From positions 1 through 5,466 of the forward strand of contig JAISQH010000079.1 of assembly GCA_031274385.1 (NCBI GenBank): a DNA stretch of 5,466 nt, written 5' to 3'. This document shows, one piece after another, positions 1-5,030 of the stretch (position 1 is the stretch's first letter; each line of letters begins with the position of its first letter). The position numbers were made by a program, and so were the translations under genes. Source of the DNA: Planctomycetaceae bacterium. Its GTDB lineage: Bacteria > Planctomycetota > Planctomycetia > Pirellulales > Thermoguttaceae. Below the pieces are notes generated by a model. That model saw nothing but the letters and a program-made list of their open reading frames with translations. It was not told the DNA's origin and ran no database searches.

Positions 1-14
1 TTTTTTACGGAATT

Positions 15-50
15 GTTTTAATTCACCGTTCAAACCGAACACGTTAAAAC
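15..50. repeat. imperfect hairpin near the window edge
   Basis: GTTTTAA at 15-21 is the exact reverse complement of TTAAAAC at 44-50. Inside it, GTTC (28-31) can pair with GAAC (37-40). The hairpin lies about 57 nt downstream of the shortened prepilin-like gene on the minus strand. It is AT-rich and has no T-tract immediately after it on either strand, so an intrinsic terminator is not well supported. It could be a weak transcript end or a chance structure. Confidence 0.3.
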
Positions 51-62
51 CAATGATATTCT

Positions 63-84
63 TCTTTGCGTCTTTGCGCGCAAA
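63..84. repeat. tandem 8-mer with 12-bp palindrome (TTTGCGCGCAAA)
   Basis: TCTTTGCG occurs twice in perfect tandem (63-70 and 71-78). The second copy runs into CGCAAA, giving the perfect 12-bp palindrome TTTGCGCGCAAA at 73-84. Motifs of the type CTTTGCGTCTTTGCG are familiar as intergenic repeats in several bacterial genomes. Whether this genome carries many copies cannot be seen from the window. No function is assigned. Confidence 0.5.
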
Positions 85-89
85 CTTTA

Positions 90-111
90 AAAAACAAAAT
101 AGACAGTTACG
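90..111. repeat. 22-nt repeat copy 1 (second copy at 3074-3095)
   Basis: The sequence AAAAACAAAA(T/C)AGAC(A/C)GTTACG is found here and at 3074-3095 with two mismatches in 22 positions. The first ten bases are A-rich and carry little information, so the real similarity rests on about 12 bases. In this copy the TTA of GTTACG (107-109) is the stop codon of the prepilin-like gene on the minus strand. That suggests the gene end and the repeat meet here. Confidence 0.4.
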
Positions 112-352
112 CCAGATTAATTGTTGAACGATTACCGAGTTTAGGAAACGCCCCGAAGGTGTCGTGGTAATAGTGTAACGCTAATCCCCATTGTTTCAGA
201 TTATTCGCACACTGCATTCGCCGAGCCGCTTCTCGTGCGGCTTGAACCGCTGGAAGTAACATCGCGATCAAAACACCAATAATCGCAATAACAACCAACA
301 ATTCAACAAGAGTGAACGCCCTTTTTGTTTTTACTGAATCATTATTTTTCAT
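107..352 (-). CDS. shortened DUF1559 / type II secretion pseudopilin-like protein (N-terminal fragment)
   Basis: The 81-residue product starts with a short basic leader (KTKRA), then the class III signal and methylation motif FTLVE at residues 13-17, with Glu17 as the +5 glutamate. A hydrophobic helix follows (about 18-37), then [17 protein letters not shown] (38-54). This is the hallmark start of the DUF1559 proteins that are abundant in Planctomycetes: prepilin-like, inner-membrane-anchored proteins of largely unknown role. Full-length members are usually around 300 residues. This one ends just after the FGAFP motif (67-71), so nearly the whole periplasmic domain is absent. The ATG has GGAG at 364-367 about 11 nt upstream and a good promoter further up, so transcription looks intact. 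No continuation of the DUF1559 domain is visible in the other frames of the remaining 106 bases. It is either a decayed fragment or a natural short form; the N-terminal family assignment is secure. Confidence 0.8.
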   Translation of the reverse strand: MKNNDSVKTKRAFTLVELLVVIAIIGVLIAMLLPAVQAAREAARRMQCANNLKQWGLALHYYHDTFGAFPKLGNRSTINLA

Positions 353-375
353 GACAATAAATCTCCGTTAACCGA

Positions 376-403
376 ACAATATTAACCGTCGGCAAAATGT
401 CAA
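376..403 (-). promoter_or_regulatory. sigma70-like promoter for the DUF1559 gene
   Basis: On the minus strand there is a perfect -35 box TTGACA (398-403), a 16-nt spacer and a -10-like TATTGT (376-381). It sits in the 61-nt gap between the upstream dehydrogenase stop and the prepilin-like start. Transcription would start near 369, giving a very short leader with GGAG (364-367) almost at its 5' end. The -10 hexamer is flanked by two direct TTAACCG copies (plus-strand reading, 368-374 and 382-388) that could bind a regulator. Confidence 0.45.
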
Positions 404-413
404 GGGAAAAATT

Positions 414-1310
414 CTACAATTTTTGTTTACAGGAAACACCGCTCAACTCTGCCAAAGCAAGAATCAAGGCTTGTGTTCCGTCTTTGGCGTGTCCTTTTGA
501 TTTTGCGGCAACGTAAAGTTGTTCCGCCAGAGCAAGTCCGGGAAGAGCAAGCCCCATACGCTGCGCCTCTTCCAAAACAATACCCAAGTCCTTGATAAAA
601 TGTTCAATCATAAATCCGGGCGCAAAATCGTCCTTGAGTATTCGCGGAGCAAGATTGGTAAGCGACCAACTTCCCGCCGCACCGCCGGAAACCGATTGCA
701 AAACGTTTTCCATGTCCAGACCGCTGCGAAAACCGTACAAAATCGCTTCGCAAAGCCCGATCATATTTCCGGCAATTAACGTTTGATTTACCATTTTGGC
801 ATGTTGACCGTTGCCGCCCGAACCATGATAAACAACTGTTTTGCCCATCAGGTTCCAAAACGGAGCAAGCGATTCCGCTGTTTGTTGATCACCGCCAATC
901 ATAATCGATAACGTACCGTTTTTGGCTCCAAGATCGCCGCCGGAAACCGGAGCATCCAACGAAATAACGTTCTTTTTTCGACATTCCGTTTCAATTTCCT
1001 GTGCCAGACTCGGCGAACTCGTGGTCATGTCCACAATAATTCCGTACGGTTTCATTCCTTCGAGAACGCCCTTGTTGCCAAGAATCGTTTCACGAACATC
1101 CTGAGGAAATCCGACCATCAAAAACACAATGTCCGCGTGTTCCGCAACTTCTCTGGGCGAATTTCGCCAAACGGCTCCGGCGTTCAGTAATTCGGCGGCT
1201 TTACGCTGCGTCCTGTTGTACACATTCAAAGCATAACCCGCATCCAAAAGATGACGCGCCATACTGCTCCCCATTATTCCGGTACCAATCCAACCAAGTA
1301 TTGTTGTCAC
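414..1310 (-). CDS. NAD(P)-dependent 3-hydroxyisobutyrate dehydrogenase / 2-hydroxy-3-oxopropionate reductase family oxidoreductase
   Basis: This cytoplasmic beta-hydroxyacid dehydrogenase of 298 residues is close to full family length. The Rossmann dinucleotide loop is GTGIMG at 9-14. The second strand ends with NRT (32-34), where the Asn-Arg pair in place of an acidic residue favours NADP(H), as in tartronate semialdehyde reductases. The substrate-binding motif DAPVSGG is at 119-125. The catalytic lysine is Lys172 in GQHAKMVNQ with Asn175 one turn later, and a conserved Lys240-Asp241 pair lies in the C-terminal helical domain. Likely substrates are 3-hydroxyisobutyrate, tartronate semialdehyde or succinic semialdehyde; the sequence alone does not decide. 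Translation starts at GTG, supported by AAAGGA six bases upstream. It lies 73 nt downstream of the polyferredoxin gene on the same strand, so co-transcription is possible, but no functional link is evident. No neighbour points to valine, glycerate or glyoxylate metabolism. Confidence 0.9.
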   Translation of the reverse strand: MTTILGWIGTGIMGSSMARHLLDAGYALNVYNRTQRKAAELLNAGAVWRNSPREVAEHADIVFLMVGFPQDVRETILGNKGVLEGMKPYGIIVDMTTSSPSLAQEIETECRKKNVISLDAPVSGGDLGAKNGTLSIMIGGDQQTAESLAPFWNLMGKTVVYHGSGGNGQHAKMVNQTLIAGNMIGLCEAILYGFRSGLDMENVLQSVSGGAAGSWSLTNLAPRILKDDFAPGFMIEHFIKDLGIVLEEAQRMGLALPGLALAEQLYVAAKSKGHAKDGTQALILALAELSGVSCKQKL

Positions 1311-1316
1311 TGTTAG

Positions 1317-1322
1317 TCCTTT
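1317..1322 (-). promoter_or_regulatory. Shine-Dalgarno AAAGGA fixing the GTG start of the dehydrogenase
   Basis: On the minus strand AAAGGA lies six bases before GTG at 1308-1310. The Rossmann beta-strand (ILGWIGTG) begins three residues after this start, as expected for the family, so the non-ATG start is well supported. Confidence 0.7.
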
Positions 1323-1383
1323 GTCGCTATTTTCAGATATTTATTTTTCACTACAAAAATGATGGAAAAAACACGAAATGGGA

Positions 1384-3009
1384 TCAGAATCCAAAATCGT
1401 CAAGTTTGACCTCCTGTTGTTTTTCGTTCGGATCGTAAGCCGGTTTCGCTTCGCCGTGTTTTTCAAGACCATCAATATAAATGGCACGAAAAGGACGAAC
1501 CGGACAAACATGTTCGCAAGCACCGCAGCCGACACAGAGATCAGGATCAACTTCGGGTAACGTTAACGATTTTGCCGGATCGCCGTAAGGAACCATGTGA
1601 ACCGCTCCCGTCGGGCAATGTTCCGCACAGGCACCGCAACTCGAACCCTGCATCTCAACAACACAATTTTCTTTTACAAAAATAACACGCCCGATTTGCA
1701 AACGATGTTTTTCTTCGATACTTTTAATCTGTAACGCCTGCGTCGGACAAACTTCGATACAAATGGTACAATCGTAATTACAAAATCCACGCTCAAATTT
1801 GACAACCGGTTGCAAAAATCCGACAAGTCCCAAGTCTATTGTCGATGGCGTAAGAATCCCTGCCGGACATTTGCTCACGCAAAGATGACATGCTGTACAT
1901 TTTTTATGAAATCGTGTTCGTTCCTTCGCGCCCGGCGGAAGAATCGACTTTTGTTTTTTGTAACCGATACGACTGACGCCGGTTGGCAGAGACGGGTCTG
2001 GCAAAGGGCTTGACCGTGCCGTTCCAACCAAACCGGCAACAGACGGCAGAAAAAAGGAAAAAACCGACCACTGCAAAAAAGACCGTCGATGATTTTCCAT
2101 TCGGGCAGAAACCGGCACAAACGCCGCCTGTTGTTGCGGCAACGGTTCCGGTTCTTCCGGTGTTACAGAAAGAAGCGGCAATGGCGGTGAATAAACAATC
2201 GCTCCTCGTTTGCATGTCGAAAGGCAGTTAAAACACGTAACACAACGCGATGAATCAATCCTTTTATTTTTGCTGTCAATACATTCGCCTTTGCACGATT
2301 TTTCACAAAGACCGCAGGAAACGCAATTGGTTTTAAGATTGATTTTGTAACGCGAATATCTTGAGACCAGTCCGAGCAAGGTGCCGACCGGACAAATTGT
2401 GTTGCAATAAAACCGACCAAAAAGAAACGACAAGACGCCGACAAGCAACAGCACCGATAACGCAAATAAAAAAACAGGAATATTGATATGATTTGAAACA
2501 AAATACAGCGAATCCGGCATGAACCGCGCAAGAATATTATGTCCGGCGAGATAAACCGGACGAAATAACCAAGTGGTAATGCGTCCGAAATGACTGTACG
2601 GATCAAGAACCGAAACGGCAGTCGGCAGGAAAAGAAGACCAAAAACGAAAATACCCAACAATCCGTAACGTGTTTTCGTCATTTCGGAACGGAATTTAAA
2701 CCGAAACCGTTTGCCTCGTAACGATTTTGCCAATCGTGAAACAATATCCTGCAAGATTCCGAACGGACACATTACAGAACAATAAATGCGTCCAAACAGC
2801 AGCGTCATGACAGTCCAGAACACAAGGATTCCGATACCGGTTTGGAAAACCGTACTATAATCGCAAATCAGAATCGCCGGCGTGATCTGAAAATGGGCAA
2901 TCAAATGCCATCTTCTCGGAATCGTTCCGGTAAAGTCAAGAAACAATGCCGAAATCGCTACAAAAACAATTGCAGCAACAATAACTCGTAACCATTTGAA
3001 GAAAAACAT
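1384..3009 (-). CDS. membrane polyferredoxin: NapH-like module fused to a Tat-motif, NapG-like four-cluster module
   Basis: The 541-residue protein has two halves. Residues 1-275 are NapH-like. Hydrophobic segments lie at about 7-25, 55-73, 113-133 and 177-198. Two CxxxCP loops follow membrane segments (Cys77/Cys81 and Cys202/Cys206), and two ferredoxin motifs follow (Cys229-232-235-239 and Cys256-259-262-266). After a Pro/Gln-rich linker (about 275-303) comes Met304-ENHRRSFLQ and a hydrophobic stretch to about 330, which reads as an internal twin-arginine signal (Arg308-Arg309). The C-terminal half carries four [4Fe-4S] sites: Cys371-374-377-381, Cys410-414-417-421, Cys449-458-461-465 (long first spacing as in NapG) and Cys492-495-498-502. 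It probably carries electrons from the quinone pool or cytoplasm across the membrane to an acceptor. The secreted nitroreductase-like protein 118 nt upstream is the obvious candidate, but no catalytic subunit such as NapA is present. No clear Shine-Dalgarno precedes the ATG, and no better start is available. Confidence 0.88.
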   Translation of the reverse strand: MFFFKWLRVIVAAIVFVAISALFLDFTGTIPRRWHLIAHFQITPAILICDYSTVFQTGIGILVFWTVMTLLFGRIYCSVMCPFGILQDIVSRLAKSLRGKRFRFKFRSEMTKTRYGLLGIFVFGLLFLPTAVSVLDPYSHFGRITTWLFRPVYLAGHNILARFMPDSLYFVSNHINIPVFLFALSVLLLVGVLSFLFGRFYCNTICPVGTLLGLVSRYSRYKINLKTNCVSCGLCEKSCKGECIDSKNKRIDSSRCVTCFNCLSTCKRGAIVYSPPLPLLSVTPEEPEPLPQQQAAFVPVSARMENHRRSFLQWSVFSFFLPSVAGLVGTARSSPLPDPSLPTGVSRIGYKKQKSILPPGAKERTRFHKKCTACHLCVSKCPAGILTPSTIDLGLVGFLQPVVKFERGFCNYDCTICIEVCPTQALQIKSIEEKHRLQIGRVIFVKENCVVEMQGSSCGACAEHCPTGAVHMVPYGDPAKSLTLPEVDPDLCVGCGACEHVCPVRPFRAIYIDGLEKHGEAKPAYDPNEKQQEVKLDDFGF

Positions 3010-3036
3010 AGGTGTAGGGTAGGTTAATAAACAATA

Positions 3037-3090
3037 CGGTCTATTTTAATTTACGAGCAAAAACGCAAGCATTAAAAACAAAACAGACCG
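3037..3090. repeat. imperfect inverted repeat between nitroreductase and polyferredoxin genes
   Basis: CGGTCTATTTTAAT at 3037-3050 is complementary to the arm 3071-3090, with one mismatch and a six-base bulge; the outer CGGTCT/AGACCG pairs are perfect. It lies in the 118-nt gap downstream of the nitroreductase stop and ends 28 nt before the polyferredoxin start. Read on the minus strand, no T-tract follows the second arm, so it is better viewed as an intercistronic RNA hairpin (processing or stability element) or a palindromic repeat than as a strong terminator. The right arm overlaps the 22-nt repeat at 3074-3095. Confidence 0.45.
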
Positions 3091-3095
3091 TTACG
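3074..3095. repeat. 22-nt repeat copy 2 (first copy at 90-111)
   Basis: This matches 90-111 at 20 of 22 positions in the same orientation. Both copies sit at or just after the 3' end of a minus-strand gene. The match includes a low-complexity A-rich half, so independent origin cannot be excluded. Confidence 0.4.
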
Positions 3096-3127
3096 TGGTG
3101 AAATAGGCGTGAAATGTTGTTGTCCGC

Positions 3128-3727
3128 TTATTTTTTGTTACCGATTGTTTGACCGGCGATGACTTCGTGTTGGGCGTTGAATTTCAGTAGTTTATGTACG
3201 GCGTCCTTGTCAATGCCCGTCCGTACCGCACAGGCAAGTCCCTTCGATGCACAAACCAAATACACATCCTGTGCGGCACAACCACAGGAAATATAGGCTC
3301 CGGTTCCTGTTTCTTTTGATTTGTCAACAACGTACAGAAAATTGACCGGCGCAACATAAACATAATCCTGTTTTCCGGCAATTGTTCGATGATCGCCTTT
3401 TACTTTTTCGAACAATTTATTGGCTTTGGCATCATAAAGATAAATGCCTTCCTTGAGAACAACATACACGAAAAGTTCTTGCTTGTTCAGTGGACTCGGA
3501 ACAACACGGCGATCTTCACGATTGAAACCGTAAGCCGCCCAAAGTAAATCGGAAAGCGTTTGTAAATCAATCGGAGTTTCGGCTGGGTCTTTGATTGATT
3601 GCCGTTCGTTGATGGCGTCCAAAAGCGGCTTGCCACCGGAACGTTGCGGCGCCGGAAGTACAATATCCTGCGCCATCATTGAAAAGGAAAGACAGAAAAA
3701 AAGGGAAAGTGTTAAAAGTGTACGCAT
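3128..3727 (-). CDS. secreted nitroreductase-family (SagB-like) protein
   Basis: The 199-residue protein has a Sec signal peptide (residues 1-19, hydrophobic core LLTLSLFFCLSFSMM, likely cleavage after Ala19 before Gln20). The mature part shows the signature of small periplasmic nitroreductases known from Bacteroidetes and anaerobes: LPAPQ..GG.PL (24-36), NERQS (40-44), LSDLLWAAYGFNR (58-70), PSPLNKQE (77-84), an IYLYDAK motif (95-101), GKQDYVYVAPVN (118-129) and AAQDVYLVCASKGLACAVR (151-169). In relatives these regions form the FMN pocket. The usual RxSxR is changed to RQSIK (42-46) and the usual PSAxNxQE to PSPLNKQE, so cofactor binding may be altered. The length is normal for the family. 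The substrate is unknown. Electrons probably come from the polyferredoxin encoded next (inference). There is no clear Shine-Dalgarno before the ATG, but the signal peptide starting there supports this start. Confidence 0.85.
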   Translation of the reverse strand: MRTLLTLSLFFCLSFSMMAQDIVLPAPQRSGGKPLLDAINERQSIKDPAETPIDLQTLSDLLWAAYGFNREDRRVVPSPLNKQELFVYVVLKEGIYLYDAKANKLFEKVKGDHRTIAGKQDYVYVAPVNFLYVVDKSKETGTGAYISCGCAAQDVYLVCASKGLACAVRTGIDKDAVHKLLKFNAQHEVIAGQTIGNKK

Positions 3728-3810
3728 TGGTTTTCAAAGGTTAAAGGTGAATCAAAAATAGAAAACAAAAACATACTTGCCGATAATTCAGTTACATTTA
3801 TACAAAAACC

Positions 3811-3830
3811 ATCCCGAAGTTATCCGAAGT
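3811..3830. repeat. tandem 10-mer upstream of the nitroreductase gene
   Basis: ATCCCGAAGT is followed directly by TATCCGAAGT: CCGAAGT is repeated with a 10-bp period, about one helical turn. It lies 84-103 nt upstream of the nitroreductase start, in the 107-nt gap after the DUF6922-like reading frame. The period would suit a regulator binding site, but two copies are little evidence. Confidence 0.25.
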
Positions 3831-3834
3831 ACAA

Positions 3835-4142
3835 TTAACAGAACCCAAAGGGATCCTCTGACAGATTTTTTTTGTAACATCTGAATTGTTCCTTTGGTAT
3901 TTTAAAAATAATACTTAAATAGTTGAGAGTTTTTTGTCAAGACATTTTATGTTTAATACCGTTTCTTGAATTACTTTTTGTCCGTAATAATTAAAAACTT
4001 CTCTCTTGTCGTCTTCTGTTCCGCGAGTAAATACCCGTTCCAATATCAAACTCTTATCAATATCAGGATCAAGTACGTTCACATCATAATCCCAAAATAA
4101 AAATTGTGACAATTTTGGCAGGATGTTCTCTTTCATCGTCAT
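3835..4142 (-). pseudogene. frameshifted DUF6922-like small protein (one base short in an A6 run)
   Basis: The first frame (4142 to 3915) gives 75 residues containing SQFLFWDYD (12-20), SLILERVFTRG (31-41), YYGQKVIQE (52-60) and CLDKK (67-71), then an off-pattern LSTI and a stop. The pattern matches small proteins I know as DUF6922: FWDxD, IxERVxxxG, YG...I, then LxKKTLN. From 3930 leftwards the next frame reads TLNYLSIIFKIPKEQFRCY, then KKNLSEDPFGFC and a TAA at 3835-3837. This is the conserved end of the family. Adding one T to the six at 3930-3935 (A on the coding strand) joins the two as CLDKK-TLNYLS and gives a 102-residue protein. The start at 4140-4142 has GGAA eight bases upstream; Met3 is an alternative. 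The family's function is unknown; from memory, relatives often sit beside nucleotidyltransferase-type (AbiEii-like) toxin genes, but none is here. It may be a decayed gene, a phase-variable gene or a sequencing indel. Confidence 0.75.
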
Positions 4143-4146
4143 AAGG

Positions 4147-4177
4147 CTTGTTCCGTAACAAAAAAAATCAGAACAAG
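4147..4177. promoter_or_regulatory. perfect 7-bp inverted repeat just upstream of the DUF6922-like gene
   Basis: CTTGTTC (4147-4153) and GAACAAG (4171-4177) are exact reverse complements separated by 17 nt. The element begins four bases upstream of the start codon at 4142. Its position suits an operator or a leader hairpin. A -35-like TTGACC with a weak TCTGAT 17 nt downstream can be placed on the minus strand just above and within it. Evidence is limited to symmetry and position. Confidence 0.35.
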
Positions 4178-4190
4178 TTTATTGTTGTTG

Positions 4191-4251
4191 GTCAACAGAT
4201 TTTACAGATTCGTTTTTATTAAAATCTGTTAAATCTGCATAATCTGTTGAC
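4191..4251. repeat. palindromic intergenic repeat, copy A (61 nt)
   Basis: The repeat begins GTCAACAGATT and ends with its exact reverse complement AATCTGTTGAC (11 bp). After a 3-nt internal loop, CAGATT pairs with AATCTG for six more base pairs, leaving an AT-rich loop that holds an extra AATCTGTT. Copy A differs from copies B and C by one base change and one missing T in the loop. It is followed by AAAATATT, as is copy C, so that octamer belongs to the unit. It contains no ORF. Repeats built from AATCTGTT/AACAGATT are common intergenic elements in Bacteroidetes and some other phyla. Confidence 0.85.
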
Positions 4252-4270
4252 AAAATATTTTGTTGTTATT

Positions 4271-4332
4271 GTCAACAGATTTTACAGATTAGTTTTTTAT
4301 TAAAATCTGTTAAATCTGCGTAATCTGTTGAC
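4271..4332. repeat. palindromic intergenic repeat, copy B (62 nt)
   Basis: This copy lies 19 nt after copy A in the same orientation and is identical to copy C except at one position (g4320 versus a4990). With the preceding 11 bases included, 4260-4332 and 4930-5002 match at 72 of 73 positions. It lies 27 nt beyond the 3' end of the toxin gene, so on the minus strand its hairpin could also serve as the transcript end of the toxin-antitoxin operon. Confidence 0.85.
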
Positions 4333-4359
4333 AGTAACATTAATAATGAAACAAGTCTA

Positions 4360-4689
4360 TTATTCAGGAATACACACCAACAACCCTGCCAACTCTTTAT
4401 CAGTTAGGGATTCCTTTTCCGATTTATCGTATATGGTGAGTAAATAAACCGTAGAATTTTTGACTACAAAGTTGGTAATAATACGTCCACCACCCGATTT
4501 GCCTTTTCCTTTTGATGCAATAGCGATACGAATTTTAAAGCAGTTGTTGCCCAATGGAGTACCTGATTCGGGATTCTCCGCAAGTTTTTTGGACAAATCA
4601 CGAAGTTCGTTTTTGAGCGACGCATACTTCTTTACCAATCTTTTTGCCTGCCGCTCGAACACTTCAAGAGATTTTACACTATAACTCAT
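4360..4689 (-). CDS. RelE/ParE-family type II toxin (predicted mRNA interferase)
   Basis: The 109-residue basic protein has the layout of the RelE/ParE fold: an N-terminal strand (SYSVKSLEV), two helices with FERQAKRLVKKY (11-22) and LKNELRDLSKKLAENPESG (25-43), then the strands of the active face, GNNCFKIRIAI (47-57) and GRIITNFVV (68-76). VYLLTIYDKSEKESL (81-95) and a C-terminal tail follow. The G(N)NCxKIR, SKGKGKSGG (59-67) and LLTIYDKSE patterns match a well-known subgroup common in Bacteroidetes, whose members are predicted ribosome-dependent or free RNases. Likely functional residues are Arg54, Lys60, Lys62, Arg69 and Tyr87-Asp88-Lys89. Its ATG lies within the end of the antitoxin gene (11-nt overlap), the usual arrangement for coupled translation. 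It is full length with no frame damage, so it is probably functional. No activity has been shown, and the exact target (RNA or gyrase) cannot be told from sequence. Confidence 0.88.
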   Translation of the reverse strand: MSYSVKSLEVFERQAKRLVKKYASLKNELRDLSKKLAENPESGTPLGNNCFKIRIAIASKGKGKSGGGRIITNFVVKNSTVYLLTIYDKSEKESLTDKELAGLLVCIPE

Positions 4690-4885
4690 CCAAAAATTCT
4701 TCTACGTTACGAGGTTCTTTTTTGCCAGCCCTGATCAATTGCATTTCTTCAACGGCTTCTCTTATTTCCGACATCAGTCCCGCCTTACTATCGGTAAGTG
4801 TCTTTGCTTTCACGTAAGAGATGCGGCTCAGCATGTCCATTAGCGAAGGCACTTTTGCATCAGGTATGTCCAACAATATTTTCAT
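4679..4885 (-). CDS. cognate antitoxin of the RelE-like toxin
   Basis: The 68-residue protein starts MKILLDIPDAKV, then a segment SRISYVKAKTLTDSKAGLMS (20-39), and ends in an acidic helical tail with EIREAVEEMQLIRAGK (40-55) and EEFLDEL (62-68). This is the typical pattern of antitoxins found directly before this RelE subgroup: a short N-terminal strand for dimerisation or DNA binding, and an amphipathic C-terminus that wraps the toxin. Gene order (antitoxin first) and the 11-nt overlap with the toxin support the role. The ribosome site is weak (AAGAA just upstream of ATG). A 7-1-7 palindrome 6-20 bases upstream of the start suits autorepression. The DNA-binding fold is not clear from sequence alone. 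Confidence 0.8.
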   Translation of the reverse strand: MKILLDIPDAKVPSLMDMLSRISYVKAKTLTDSKAGLMSEIREAVEEMQLIRAGKKEPRNVEEFLDEL

Positions 4886-4891
4886 CGTTCT

Positions 4892-4906
4892 TAAATTTAA
4901 AATTTA
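4892..4906. promoter_or_regulatory. candidate operator of the toxin-antitoxin operon
   Basis: TAAATTT (4892-4898) and AAATTTA (4900-4906) form a perfect palindrome around A4899, located 7 bp upstream of the antitoxin start codon. Type II antitoxins usually repress their own operon through such a site. In an AT-rich spacer the symmetry could be chance. Confidence 0.35.
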
Positions 4907-4915
4907 GTCAAATAA

Positions 4916-4945
4916 AATACAGGGGGTTATTGTTGTTATTGTCAA
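4916..4945 (-). promoter_or_regulatory. possible promoter of the toxin-antitoxin operon with -35 supplied by repeat C
   Basis: On the minus strand, TTGACA at 4940-4945 spans the outer edge of repeat C. It is followed after 18 nt by TGTATT (4916-4921), or after 20 nt by TATTTT (4914-4919). Transcription would start around 4908, right at the candidate operator. The -35 is a perfect match; the -10 choices match at four of six positions. Confidence 0.35.
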
Positions 4946-5002
4946 CAGATTTTACAGATTAGTTTTTTATTAAAATCTGTTAAATCTGCATAATCTGTTG
5001 AC
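4941..5002. repeat. palindromic intergenic repeat, copy C (62 nt)
   Basis: This is the third copy of the GTCAACAGATT...AATCTGTTGAC element, in the same orientation as A and B but on the other side of the toxin-antitoxin genes. It shares TTGTTGTTATT upstream with copy B and AAAATATT downstream with copy A. It lies in the 317-nt stretch 4886-5202, which holds no gene and is otherwise filled by the operator, the promoter and the inverted repeat at 5031-5188. Confidence 0.85.
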
Positions 5003-5030
5003 AAAATATTATTCACTTCATTTATATATT

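Noticed and set aside
1..108. A minus-strand frame without stops running to the window edge (reads KNIIGFNVFGLNGELKQF).
   Set aside because: There is no convincing start codon with a ribosome site, it runs through the TCTTTGCG repeat, and it continues outside the window; it is not enough to call a gene.
519..1104. Open frames on the plus strand and in a second minus-strand frame across the dehydrogenase gene.
   Set aside because: The dehydrogenase frame has all family motifs over its full length; the others are chance frames of low plausibility.
1341..1358. ATTTTT/AAAAAT hairpin between the polyferredoxin and dehydrogenase genes as a terminator.
   Set aside because: It is a pure A-T six-pair stem with no T-tract in the right place; too weak to call.
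1904..2642. Several long open frames inside the polyferredoxin gene on both strands.
   Set aside because: They are shadows of the polyferredoxin frame, which has consistent cysteine motifs and membrane segments; the shadow products show no family pattern.
3728..3834. TATAAA-like -10 element upstream of the nitroreductase gene.
   Set aside because: No acceptable -35 hexamer lies at the right distance, and AT-rich spacers give such boxes by chance.
3843..3898. Nested hairpin (ACCCAAAGG with CCTTTGGT, inner CAGAT with ATCTG) as a terminator of the 75-codon frame.
   Set aside because: These bases encode the conserved C-terminus of the DUF6922-like protein in the second frame, so coding explains them better, and no T-tract follows.
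4191..4332. Two spaced repeats as a small CRISPR array.
   Set aside because: The units are 61-62 nt palindromes with a single 19-nt gap that belongs to the repeat flanks; there is no regular spacer series and no cas gene.
4921..4927. AGGGGGT matching the 3' end of the tRNA-Glu gene, as a possible attachment-site duplicate of an integrated element.
   Set aside because: Only seven bases match and no integrase is present; such a match is expected by chance.
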